Source: JBBQBQ01 sp038317685
GTDB lineage: Bacteria; Desulfobacterota; Desulfuromonadia; Desulfuromonadales; DDH964
Assembly (NCBI GenBank): GCA_038317685.1
Contig: JBBQBQ010000006.1
Location: forward strand, 1 to 29,689
DNA length: 29,689 bases
Reading direction: 5' to 3'
Positions 16,994 through 24,668 of this stretch are shown piece after piece; position 1 is the stretch's first letter, and every line of letters starts with the position of its first letter. The notes beneath the pieces were generated by a model. That model worked only from the letters and a program-made list of their open reading frames with translations, was not told the DNA's origin and made no database searches. The translations under genes and the position numbers were made by a program.

Positions 16994-17072
16994 TATCCGC
17001 AGATGACGCAGATGTCTACAGATAAGACCCTGATCAAGAAGTTTCATCTGCGTTCATCTGCGTCATCTGTGG
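16994..17072. repeat. Inverted-repeat intergenic element, copy 1
   Basis: Arm CCGCAGATGACGCAGATG (16997-17014) pairs with CATCTGCGTCATCTGTGG (17055-17072) over 18 bp with one G-U type mismatch, around a 40-nt centre. A further CATCTGCGTT copy precedes the right arm. A related copy in the same orientation lies at 22461-22552. It fills the convergent junction and its right end supplies the stop codon of the small - strand gene. Confidence 0.8.
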
Positions 17073-17284
17073 AACGCCGGGCCTTCCGGTCCTGGGCTGG
17101 ATTCAGGGGTGGGTGGCGAATCGTCGGGAGGGGCAGGGCCGCGGCCGTTGAGCGCCTCGTAAAGGGCGATCTGCTCGGCCATCGACAGCTTCTTGCGGCA
17201 GCCGCTGCGCAGGCATTGCCGGCAGCGGTCATCCGAGCACCACTGACACATGCGGCAGTCGGGGCAGGGGTGTTTCTGTTCCAT
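17063..17284 (-). CDS. Small cysteine-rich protein (73 aa), function unknown
   Basis: I cannot assign a function. The N-terminal half holds CPDC, CQWC, CRQC and a further single Cys within about 30 residues, so it looks like a compact metal-binding (zinc or Fe-S) knuckle. Then comes a basic stretch, RKKLSMAEQIALYEAL, likely a helix, and a Pro/Ser-rich tail. The ATG is preceded by AGGAG at 8 nt, so it looks genuinely expressed. It lies 57 bp downstream of the GspE-like gene and could be cotranscribed. The last residues and the TGA stop fall inside the repeat at 16994-17072, so the original C-terminus may have been altered by repeat insertion. Confidence 0.7.
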   Translation of the reverse strand: MEQKHPCPDCRMCQWCSDDRCRQCLRSGCRKKLSMAEQIALYEALNGRGPAPPDDSPPTPESSPGPEGPAFHR

Positions 17285-17341
17285 GGCAGTCTCCTGCTCC
17301 CAGTCTACGGCGGGGGGGCAGGAACAAGCAAGGCCAGGGGT

Positions 17342-19606
17342 CTACATGCAGACCTTGAGGATCTGCAGCAGGTCGGTCTGGCCTTCGAAGATCTTGCGGA
17401 TGCCGTCCATTTTGAGGGTTCGCATCCCTTCTGACAGGGCCAGCTGCTCCAGTTCGTCGGCCGGTAGCTTGTGCTTGATGCCGTCGCGGACTGCGCCGCC
17501 GCCGGGGAGCAGTTCGTGGATGGCGATGCGCCCCCGGTAGCCGCTCCCTTCGCAGACCTTGCAGCCGACCGCCTTGTGCAGGGTGAGGCTCCCGTCGAAG
17601 CCTGGAAGGCCGTCCTTTTTGAACCAGTCGGCACCGTAGCGTTCGACCAGCTCGGCGTATTCCTCCGGGGCCGGATGGTAGGACGCCTTGCAGTCGGTGC
17701 AGAGGCGCCGGGCCAGGCGCTGGGCCAGAATCCCCAGGACCGCGTTGGCGAAGTTGAAAGGGTCCATCCCCATTTCGATGAGGCGGACCGCCGTTTCCGA
17801 AGCGCTGTTGGTGTGCAGGGTGGAGAAGACCAGGTGGCCGGTCAGGGAGGCTTCGATCGCCGCCTTGGCGGTCTCGACGTCACGCATCTCGCCGATCATG
17901 ATAACGTCCGGGTCGCCGCGCAAAAAGGAGCGCAGGGCGTCCGGGAAGTTGAAACCGATCTTCGCATTGACCTGCACCTGGCGCAGCCCCGCCTGGGTGA
18001 TCTCCACCGGGTCCTCGGCGGTCCAGATCTTCTTGTCCGGTTTATTGATGTAGGCCAGGGCGCTGTGCAGGGTGGTGGTCTTGCCGGAGCCGGTCGGACC
18101 GACGCAGAGGATGATGCCGTAGGGTTTGACCAGGAGTTGTCTGAAGACTTTCAGGTTTTCGGGGGTGAAGTTCATCTCGCCCAGGGCGAGCGGCTTGGAG
18201 TTGGAGAGGATGCGCAGCACCGCGTCCTCCTGGGCACCGACGGTGGGGGTGATTTCGACCCGGTATTCGATGGCGCGGCGTTCCGCCCGCAGCAGAATCT
18301 TGCCGCTCTGGGGGCGGCGATGCTCGGCGATATCGAGCTTGGAGATGATCTTGATGCGGGCGATGATCGCGTATTTGTAAGCGGCGGCAATCTGGTGGGC
18401 GATGCGGCAGATGCCGTCGATGCGGTAGCGGACCCGCATTGGCTGGCTGCCGGGCCCCGGTTCGAAATGAATGTCGGAGGCCTTCTGCCGGTCGGCCTCG
18501 ATCAGGATAGTGTTCACCAGCTTGATGATCTGCGAATCGCTTTCGGAGAACTTCGAATCGACCTGCTCTTCCTCGACGGTCTCGACTTCGTTCGCCAGGG
18601 CGCTGATGAGGCTGGAGACCTGGCTGGCGGATTTGGCATAGCAGCGGTCGATGGCGGCGGAGATCTCCCGCGACGGCGCCACCACCATTTCGATGCTGCA
18701 GTTGGTATGAAAACGCAGGGTATCGGCGATGGTCGGATCGGTCGGCTGGGAGGTTGCAACGACTAGCGTCCGTCCGCGCAGCTCAATGGGAAGAACCTGC
18801 AGGGTGGTGACCAGATCCTGGCTGAGGGAACGCAAGGTGGCGAGACTCGGAGAAACGGTTTCCAGGTCGATAATCTGCAGGTTGAATTTGGCAGCCAGGG
18901 CCGAGAGAAGCTGGTCCTCGGTGATCAGGCCCTTCTCGATCAGCAGTTCTCCGACCCGCTTGCGCTTCCCGGCTTCCTGGGTCGCCAGGGCCTCCTCCAC
19001 CTGGGCGCGGGTCACCAGACCGGCGGCGATGAGGATGTCTCCGACCCGGGCTTTCGCCGGCACCTTCACCAGCACCGCCGGGTCCTGCAGGGTGAGTTCC
19101 AGGGTCTCCCGGGCGATTTGGCCCGATTCCGAGAGGATCTCCCCGATGCGGCGGGTGCGCAGCTTCTCCTGCTCCCGCAAGGCCTCCCGGATTTGGGGAT
19201 CCTGAACCAGGCCGCGCTCCTTCAGGATATTCCCGATGGGCCGGCTCTGGCTGCGTTGCCGGAGCCCGTGATTGGTGAAGAAGATGAGATTGAAAGGGGG
19301 CGCGAGCCCTTGCGGAATGCCGAAGAAGCCGTTTTTGCCGCCGTCGCGGTCGGAGGGATGGATGGTGAAGGTCTCCCCGGCGGTGGTCGTCACCGTCTCC
19401 TGTTGTTCCTCGCTTCGCTTGGTTTCCGTATCTACCGCGGCATCCGCCAGCAACAGGTAACTGATGTCGGTGAGGGGATAGATCAGGCGAATCTCGCCGG
19501 GACCGCAGATCGTCTCGACTTCATCACGCCGGGGGTCGAAGGGAGGGACCAGGATCGCTTCGATCGTCTCGCCGTTGATCAGTTTGATGCGGAGATTGTT
19601 GGCCAC
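17342..19606 (-). CDS. GspE/PilB-family AAA+ ATPase with MshEN-like repeats
   Basis: A 754-aa type II secretion/type IV pilus assembly ATPase. The first ~110 residues form a separate domain (starts ANNLRIKLINGETIEAILV) that I do not recognise with confidence. Next come MshEN/T2SSE-N-like repeats containing RIGEILSESG, VGDILIAAGLV and RVGELLIEKGLI, a fold known to bind c-di-GMP in some homologues. The ATPase core has Walker A GPTGSGKTTT (503-512), the Asp box around WTAEDPVE, Walker B IMIGEMRD and the His box FSTLHTN. A CxxC pair (636/639) and CKVC (682/685) make the zinc site typical of GspE/PilB. I chose GTG at 19606 (GAGG at 6 nt) over a longer extension lacking signals. No other pilus or secretion gene is nearby. 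Confidence 0.9.
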   Translation of the reverse strand: MANNLRIKLINGETIEAILVPPFDPRRDEVETICGPGEIRLIYPLTDISYLLLADAAVDTETKRSEEQQETVTTTAGETFTIHPSDRDGGKNGFFGIPQGLAPPFNLIFFTNHGLRQRSQSRPIGNILKERGLVQDPQIREALREQEKLRTRRIGEILSESGQIARETLELTLQDPAVLVKVPAKARVGDILIAAGLVTRAQVEEALATQEAGKRKRVGELLIEKGLITEDQLLSALAAKFNLQIIDLETVSPSLATLRSLSQDLVTTLQVLPIELRGRTLVVATSQPTDPTIADTLRFHTNCSIEMVVAPSREISAAIDRCYAKSASQVSSLISALANEVETVEEEQVDSKFSESDSQIIKLVNTILIEADRQKASDIHFEPGPGSQPMRVRYRIDGICRIAHQIAAAYKYAIIARIKIISKLDIAEHRRPQSGKILLRAERRAIEYRVEITPTVGAQEDAVLRILSNSKPLALGEMNFTPENLKVFRQLLVKPYGIILCVGPTGSGKTTTLHSALAYINKPDKKIWTAEDPVEITQAGLRQVQVNAKIGFNFPDALRSFLRGDPDVIMIGEMRDVETAKAAIEASLTGHLVFSTLHTNSASETAVRLIEMGMDPFNFANAVLGILAQRLARRLCTDCKASYHPAPEEYAELVERYGADWFKKDGLPGFDGSLTLHKAVGCKVCEGSGYRGRIAIHELLPGGGAVRDGIKHKLPADELEQLALSEGMRTLKMDGIRKIFEGQTDLLQILKVCM

Positions 19607-19679
19607 GGAACACCTCGGAGGTAGGGACTGCGGGTGGAGTCTTCCGGTCGGCGCCACGGCACCGCTGGGAACCCCTATA

Positions 19680-19685
19680 TTTATA
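19680..19685 (-). promoter_or_regulatory. Candidate -10 element for the GspE/PilB-like gene
   Basis: TATAAA on the - strand lies in the only AT-rich patch between the two flanking genes, about 75 nt before the GTG start. No convincing -35 hexamer is present at 16-18 bp, so this is weak. Confidence 0.3.
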
Positions 19686-19730
19686 GCGGAGATTGGCGGA
19701 AATTAAAGGGAAAATAATCAGGGATTGCCC

Positions 19731-21032
19731 CTAAACCGGACCTCCCGCCGAGGCCAGGAGGGTCAGCCGCCGCTGCCGGAGATAGCCGGCCTCGCAGGCC
19801 TCGCTGGCGACCATCAGGAAGACCGCGACGGCGATCCCCGGGAAGGTGACCGGCACCGCCAGCAGCAGTCCCCAGCAGGCGAGGAGGAAGAGGACCTTGT
19901 AGACGGTGGAACGCCCCAGTTCGAAGGTGCGGCGACGTTCGGTGAAGTAGCCGCGCAGCACCGTGGAGGCGCCGTAGAGGAGGGGATAGAGGGCGCTGAA
20001 GGCGAGGGGGAGGGCGAGGTAGGCGCACATCGCCGGGTCGAGGCCCAACAGCCCCGAGAGGATCGGGTTCCGCAGCGGGAAGGCGACCAGGACCAGCAGG
20101 ACGGCCAGGGTTCCGCCGATGCGGCGGTGGAACCGGACCATGGCCTGATAGTCTTCGGGACCCCTGGCCAGGGTCAGGTAGGCCTGCTGCAGGTTGCGCA
20201 GGGGGCTGGCGAGGAGGAAGAGGAGGCCGCGCAGGACGCCGAAGGCGGCGAGGGCGATGGTGGCGTCGGGGAGGCGGCCGAGGATGGCGCTGATCAGGAT
20301 CGGGACCGCCTGCTGCAGGCCGGAGGCGTAAGCGAGGGGAAAACCGAAACGCACGATCTCTCCGAAACCGGGTTCGTGCTCCGGAGGCGGGAGGGTCAAG
20401 GGGGGCAGGCGCAGAGCGAACCAGGCCATCACCGCCGTCTCCACCGCCACGCAGCCGAGGAGGCCGAAAGCCCCCAGGGTCACCCCGGCGAACCAGTGGC
20501 GGCCGACGATCAGGAGGACCAGCAGGGCGCCGACCCGCACCCCCGAGGCGAAGGAGACGAGGGCGGTGCGCCGCTGCTGCATGACCAACCCCTGGAAAAA
20601 GCCGCGGAAGCCGGTGATGAAGGGGAGAAAGGCGAGGAGTCCGAGGGCGTGGCGAGCCTGGTCCGCCACCACCCCGTCGATGCCGAGGCAAAGCAGCAGG
20701 GCCCACGCGCCGACCGGGGTATAGGCGAGCACCATCAGGATGGTCGAGACATAACCGGCCACCAGCAGCACGAAGCCGATCGTCCCCCGGGTGGAGCGGC
20801 GGCCGAGCACCATGGCGATCGTCACCGTGTGGTTCTGATAAGCGGGGGAGGCAATAAAGAGGTGGACGATCATCGCCACCGAGAAGGCCGCCAGCGCCGT
20901 GACGTAATCCTCCTGGCGGGCCAAAAAGGCGTTGATGACCGAGTGGGAAACGCTCATCAGCTGCACGTTGAGCAGGAGCGGGAAAAAGAAGAGGGCGATC
21001 TCCTTCTGGCTTAAGGGGCGGGCGCCGGTCAC
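19731..21032 (-). CDS. MATE/ANKH-like (MOP superfamily) integral membrane transporter, paralogue of the 13778-15133 gene
   Basis: A 433-aa polytopic membrane protein with about 12 hydrophobic segments. The shared motif FRGFFQGLVMQQRRTALVSFASGVRVGA-type region aligns with FRRFYQGVLIRHQRT in the + strand paralogue, and both have the central HPL/GYG-type cytoplasmic loop pattern before the second half. MOP-superfamily transporters export lipids, polyanions or drugs; the substrate is unknown. The GTG start overlaps the phosphatase stop by 4 nt (GTGA) and GGGGGGAG precedes it, so the pair is translationally coupled. The first ~20 residues before helix 1 are short, arguing against a missing N-terminal domain. 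Confidence 0.7.
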   Translation of the reverse strand: MTGARPLSQKEIALFFFPLLLNVQLMSVSHSVINAFLARQEDYVTALAAFSVAMIVHLFIASPAYQNHTVTIAMVLGRRSTRGTIGFVLLVAGYVSTILMVLAYTPVGAWALLLCLGIDGVVADQARHALGLLAFLPFITGFRGFFQGLVMQQRRTALVSFASGVRVGALLVLLIVGRHWFAGVTLGAFGLLGCVAVETAVMAWFALRLPPLTLPPPEHEPGFGEIVRFGFPLAYASGLQQAVPILISAILGRLPDATIALAAFGVLRGLLFLLASPLRNLQQAYLTLARGPEDYQAMVRFHRRIGGTLAVLLVLVAFPLRNPILSGLLGLDPAMCAYLALPLAFSALYPLLYGASTVLRGYFTERRRTFELGRSTVYKVLFLLACWGLLLAVPVTFPGIAVAVFLMVASEACEAGYLRQRRLTLLASAGGPV

Positions 21033-21667
21033 GCTCCCCCCAGCGGGAAGAGGCGCGGCAGTTCGGCCGGGGTCGCAGCTGTGAAGTCGCTTGCCAGGCC
21101 GTCCCGCTCCCCGATCCCCCAGGTGCAGAAGCAGGTGGCGACTCCGGCGGCCCGCCCGGCGCGCAGGTCGGTGTGGTGATCGCCGATCAGCACCGCCCCG
21201 GCCCGCCCGAATCGCAACTCCTCCAGTGCCAAGAGGACCGGCGCCGCCGCCGGTTTTTTCTCGGCGCAGCTGTCGCCGCCGACCACCACCGGAAAGTAGC
21301 CATCGAGATTGAGCCCCCGCAGCAGGACCAGGCTCATGGCCAACGGCTTGTTGGTGACGACGGCCAGGGGGAGGTGGCGCCGCTCCTCCAGGAAGGCCAC
21401 GATCCCCGGATAGGGGCGGGTCTGCTCCAGCAGGTGGGCGCCGTAGAGCTCGAGAAAGCGGGCCAGCCGGGCCGGGGTGAAGGCCCCCGCCGGCAGGGCC
21501 CGGGTCACCAGGGCCGTGGCCCCGTCGCCGACACAGGAGCGGACCGTGCCGAGAGCCAGGGGCGGGAGGGACAGTTCGTCGCGCAGCAGGTTGACCCCCG
21601 TCGCCAGGTCGGCGACGGAGTCGACGAGGGTGCCGTCGAGATCGAAGAGAAAAGTGGTGATCGGCAT
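21029..21667 (-). CDS. gph: HAD-family hydrolase, phosphoglycolate-phosphatase-like
   Basis: A 212-aa cytoplasmic HAD phosphatase. Motif I is FDLDGTLVDS with both catalytic aspartates, motif II is AVVTNKP, the conserved lysine lies in AEKKPAAAPVL, and motif IV is GDHHTDLRAG. The helical cap between motifs I and II is of the subclass I type. Phosphoglycolate phosphatase is the best family guess, since Gph removes 2-phosphoglycolate produced during DNA repair. Other small phosphorylated substrates are possible. There is no clear Shine-Dalgarno before the ATG at 21667. yggS ends 52 bp upstream, and the MATE-like gene starts within its stop codon. Confidence 0.85.
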   Translation of the reverse strand: MPITTFLFDLDGTLVDSVADLATGVNLLRDELSLPPLALGTVRSCVGDGATALVTRALPAGAFTPARLARFLELYGAHLLEQTRPYPGIVAFLEERRHLPLAVVTNKPLAMSLVLLRGLNLDGYFPVVVGGDSCAEKKPAAAPVLLALEELRFGRAGAVLIGDHHTDLRAGRAAGVATCFCTWGIGERDGLASDFTAATPAELPRLFPLGGA

Positions 21668-21719
21668 CGGCAGAGGTCGGGGAGAAGGGTTGAGGGACGG
21701 TCGCGGGAGCAGCTCCCCG

Positions 21720-22409
21720 TTAGCGGGGGCGCTCGCCGAAGAGGGCGGTGCCGACCCGGACCAGGGTCGCCCCTTCTTCGATCGCCACCTCGAAGTCGTG
21801 GCTCATCCCCATGGAGAGCTCGGTCATTGTGGTCCGGGGCAGCGCGAGGCCGGCGATGCTTCTGGCCAACTCCCGCAGGCGGCGGAAGTGAGGCCGGACC
21901 GCCTCCGGGTCTTCCTCCCAGGGGGGCAGGGCCATCAGCCCCCGGATCCGCAGGTGGGGGAGCTGTGCCGCTTTGGTTGCCAACTCGATCAGCCCGGCTG
22001 CGTCGGTGCCGCTCTTGGTCGCCTCACCGCCGAGGTTGACCTGCAGCAGGATCTCCGCGTCCCGGCCGAGGTTGCCCCACTGGCGGTCGATCTCCTCGGC
22101 CAGGGAGATGCGGTCGACGGAGTGGATCAGCGCCACCCGCTCGCGCAGATATTTGACCTTGTTGGACTGCAGGGCGCCGATGAAGTGCCATTCGACCGGG
22201 AGGCTGATCCCGTCGGCTTTGGCGACCAGCTCCTGCACGTAATTTTCGCCGAAGAGCCCCTGCCCGGCCCGGACCGCCGCTTCCACCTCCGCCATCGGCA
22301 CCGTCTTGGAGACCGCCACCAGCCGCACCGTCCCCGGGTCGCGCCCGGCGCGATGGCAGGCGGCGGCGATGCGGGTCTGGATGGCGGCGAGGTTTTCGGC
22401 GATAGTCAT
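21720..22409 (-). CDS. yggS: Pyridoxal-phosphate homeostasis protein YggS/PLPHP
   Basis: A 229-aa PLP-binding protein with a single alanine-racemase-like barrel. It keeps free PLP low and balances amino-acid pools. The PLP lysine is in VRLVAVSKTVP. Other family blocks are FGENYVQEL, WHFIGALQSNKVKYL, HSVDR, LLQVNLGGEATKSG, RGLMALPP and the C-terminal ELSMGMSHDFEVAIEEGATLVRVG-type PLP-phosphate site. The ATG at 22409 has AGGA at 6 nt; a longer in-frame start at 22454 lacks a ribosome site and was rejected. In many bacteria it neighbours proC, which here is 19 kb away. An inverted-repeat element lies just upstream. Confidence 0.95.
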   Translation of the reverse strand: MTIAENLAAIQTRIAAACHRAGRDPGTVRLVAVSKTVPMAEVEAAVRAGQGLFGENYVQELVAKADGISLPVEWHFIGALQSNKVKYLRERVALIHSVDRISLAEEIDRQWGNLGRDAEILLQVNLGGEATKSGTDAAGLIELATKAAQLPHLRIRGLMALPPWEEDPEAVRPHFRRLRELARSIAGLALPRTTMTELSMGMSHDFEVAIEEGATLVRVGTALFGERPR

Positions 22410-22460
22410 GGCATCCTGCTTAAGTTGGCAGCTCGAAGAGGGTCGAACAACCACCTGGTC

Positions 22461-22552
22461 TATCCGCCGATGACCCAGATGTTCGCAGATAAAAACCCGA
22501 AATTAAGGCTTGGTCCTTGATTCCATCTGCGTAAATCTGCGTCATCTGTGGA
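22461..22552. repeat. Inverted-repeat intergenic element, copy 2
   Basis: It matches copy 1 at both ends and in the same orientation: TATCCGCCGATGACCCAGAT on the left and ATCTGCGTCATCTGTGGA on the right. The left arm (22464-22481) has more mismatches to the right arm (22534-22551), so this copy appears older. The centre differs and is 13 nt longer. It sits between maf and yggS. Confidence 0.8.
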
Positions 22553-22598
22553 CAGGAATGATCTGGCCCTCGGATTCCCCCCGCCAAGGAGTTGAAAC

Positions 22599-23204
22599 CT
22601 ATGGGGCCGGCTCGAAGAGTCGCACCGCCCCGAGGCGCTCCAGGACCTCCACCACTTCGCAGAGGGGGAGGCCGACGACGTTGCTGTAGCTCCCCTCGAT
22701 GGCCAGGACCAGAAAGGCGCCGATCCCCTGGATGGCGTAGGCGCCGGCTTTGTCGAAGGGTTCGCCGGTGGCAATGTAGCCCGCGATCTCCTGGGCTGTC
22801 AACTCCTTGAAACGGACCGAGGTCGTCACCACCCCGGCGACGATCGCGCCGCTCTGGCGGTCGAGGACCGCGTAGCCGGAGAGGACCCGGTGGCTGCGTC
22901 CGGACAGAGACTTGAGCATCGCCGTCGCTTCCGCCGCATCGCGTGGTTTGCCGAGGATCGTCGCATCGCGCAGGACGATGGTGTCGCTGCCGAGGAACCA
23001 GCGGCCCGCAACCTCGGGACGGCCCGCCACCTCCCGGGCCTTCTCCCGGGAAAGGCGCAGGACGTGTTCCTCCGGAGTTTCGCCGGGGAGGAGGTCTTCG
23101 GGGATGGCGCTTGGCGCCACCGAAAACCGCAGACCGAGGCGGGCCAGCAGTTCGCTGCGGCGCGGCGAGGCGGAGGCGAGGACCAGCGACGGCGGGGCGG
23201 TCAT
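22599..23204 (-). CDS. maf: Maf-family nucleoside triphosphate pyrophosphatase
   Basis: A 201-aa house-cleaning enzyme that hydrolyses non-canonical or dTTP/UTP-type nucleotides. It opens with VLASASPRRSELL, and carries the GSDTIV and LGKPRD motifs, the SGRSHRVLSGYAVLD block, and the catalytic-site GEPFDKAGAYAIQG and EGSYSNVVGLPL segments, all typical of Maf. The AGAYAIQG form is the common dTTP/UTP-type (YhdE-like) signature. The start ATG overlaps the trmFO stop in ATGA, with GGGGAG upstream, so it is coupled to trmFO. Confidence 0.95.
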   Translation of the reverse strand: MTAPPSLVLASASPRRSELLARLGLRFSVAPSAIPEDLLPGETPEEHVLRLSREKAREVAGRPEVAGRWFLGSDTIVLRDATILGKPRDAAEATAMLKSLSGRSHRVLSGYAVLDRQSGAIVAGVVTTSVRFKELTAQEIAGYIATGEPFDKAGAYAIQGIGAFLVLAIEGSYSNVVGLPLCEVVEVLERLGAVRLFEPAP

Positions 23205-24529
23205 GACTGCTCCCCGACGGCGAGACTCTGGCGCCAGGCTTCCAGGTCGGCGAGAGCCCGCTCGGCGAGGGCCAGCCGCCGGTCGCTGCGCTTGCGCAGA
23301 CGTCCCTCCAGCGGCGGGAAGAGGCCGTAGTTGACGTTCATCGGCTGGAAGTTCTCGGGCGCGGCTGCGCCGAGGTGGGTGAGGAGAGCGCCGAGGGCGG
23401 TCGTCGCGGGCGGCAAGGGGAGGGGCCGCCCCTGCACCCGGCAGGAGGCGAAGATCCCGGCGAGAAAACCGCAGGCGGCCGACTCGACGTAGCCTTCGAC
23501 GCCGGTGATCTGGCCGGCGAAGAAGAGTCCCGGATGCCCCTTCAGTTCCAGGGAGCGCTCCAGGCAGGCCGGGGCGTTGAGGAAGGTGTTGCGGTGCATG
23601 CTCCCCAAACGCTCGAAGCGGGCCTGCTCCAGCCCGGGGATGGTGCGGAAGATGCGCTGCTGCTCGGGGTAGGTGAGTTTGGTCTGGAAGCCGACCAGGT
23701 TGAACAGGGTGGCGTGGGCGTTGTCCTGGCGCAGCTGCACCACGGCGAAGGGCTCCCGGCCGGTGCGCGGGTCGCGGAGGCCGACCGGTTTCATCGGGCC
23801 GAAAGCGAGGGTCAGCTCCCCCCGCGCAGCCAGTTCCTCGATCGGCATACAGCCTTCGAAGTGGACGACCTTCTCGAACTCCCGCCCCGGGACCTTCTCG
23901 GCGGCGCGCAGGGCGGCCACGAAGGCGAAGTACTCCTCTTTGGAGAGGGGGCAGTTGAGGTAGTCGTCCCCCCCCTTGCCGTAGCGCGACGCCCGCCAGG
24001 CCTTGGACAGGTCGATGGAATCGGCGGCGACGATGGGGGCGATGGCGTCGTAGAAGTAAAGGTGCTCGCTGCCGGTCAGCTTTGCGATCTCACCCGACAG
24101 GGCTTCGGAGGTGAGGGGGCCGGAGGCGACGATGGTGGTGCCGGCCGCGGGAAGTTCCGTCACCTCCCGGCGGATCACCTCGATCCCCGGATGCCCTTCG
24201 ATGGCAGCGCTGAGGTGGCGGGCAAAGGCCTCCCGATCGACGGCGAGGGCTCCCCCGGCGGGGACCGCGGTGGCATCGGCCGCCGCCATGAAGAGGGCGC
24301 CGCAGCGGCGCAGTTCCTCCTTGAGGCAGCCGACGGCATTATTCATCCCGGCGCCGCGTAAGGAGTTGGAGCAGACCAGCTCGCCGAGGTCGGGGGAGGC
24401 GTGGGCCGGGGAGAAACGCTCCGGCTTCATCTCCAGGAGGGTCACGCGCAGGCCGTGGCGGGCCGCCTGCCAGGCCGCCTCGCAGCCGGCCAGGCCGCCG
24501 CCGATGATGGTGATATTCGCTTCAGGCAT
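23201..24529 (-). CDS. trmFO: Methylenetetrahydrofolate-tRNA-(uracil-5-)-methyltransferase TrmFO
   Basis: A 442-aa flavoprotein that makes ribothymidine at position 54 of tRNA from methylenetetrahydrofolate and FADH2. The FAD dinucleotide fold is ITIIGGGLAGCEAAWQAA. The LVCSNSLRG motif near the N-terminus and LNCPLSKEEY in the middle hold the cysteines implicated in catalysis. The C-terminal block GLFFAGQITGVEGYVESAACG-type region is the second FAD-contact motif. The ATG at 24529 has AGGGA close upstream; the 24-residue in-frame extension before it has no family character. It is the first gene of a trmFO-maf pair. The 139 bp upstream hold no promoter I can call. Confidence 0.96.
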   Translation of the reverse strand: MPEANITIIGGGLAGCEAAWQAARHGLRVTLLEMKPERFSPAHASPDLGELVCSNSLRGAGMNNAVGCLKEELRRCGALFMAAADATAVPAGGALAVDREAFARHLSAAIEGHPGIEVIRREVTELPAAGTTIVASGPLTSEALSGEIAKLTGSEHLYFYDAIAPIVAADSIDLSKAWRASRYGKGGDDYLNCPLSKEEYFAFVAALRAAEKVPGREFEKVVHFEGCMPIEELAARGELTLAFGPMKPVGLRDPRTGREPFAVVQLRQDNAHATLFNLVGFQTKLTYPEQQRIFRTIPGLEQARFERLGSMHRNTFLNAPACLERSLELKGHPGLFFAGQITGVEGYVESAACGFLAGIFASCRVQGRPLPLPPATTALGALLTHLGAAAPENFQPMNVNYGLFPPLEGRLRKRSDRRLALAERALADLEAWRQSLAVGEQS

Positions 24530-24668
24530 GGGGTCCCTGGGGCGTTGGAAGGTTGGCAGGGGGACGGCATAGCGGGTCAACCGGCGGGCAGGATAACACA
24601 TTCAGCGACGATCCGACACCTGCCAGTGATTGCCCGCCAGGGGCTTGATCAAAACCGACGGCCGGCCA

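Noticed and set aside
17045..17072. Tandem CATCTGCGT units as a CRISPR or minisatellite
   Set aside because: Only two to three short units without spacers; they belong to the arm of the inverted-repeat element, which recurs at 22461-22552.
23375..24361. 328-aa + strand open frame inside trmFO
   Set aside because: Glycine/glutamate-rich shadow composition; the - strand frame is an unambiguous TrmFO.
24583..24638. GGCGGGCA...TGCCCGCC separated inverted repeat upstream of trmFO
   Set aside because: Arms of 8 bp separated by 40 nt in GC-rich sequence are likely by chance, and no conserved riboswitch or operator pattern is visible.
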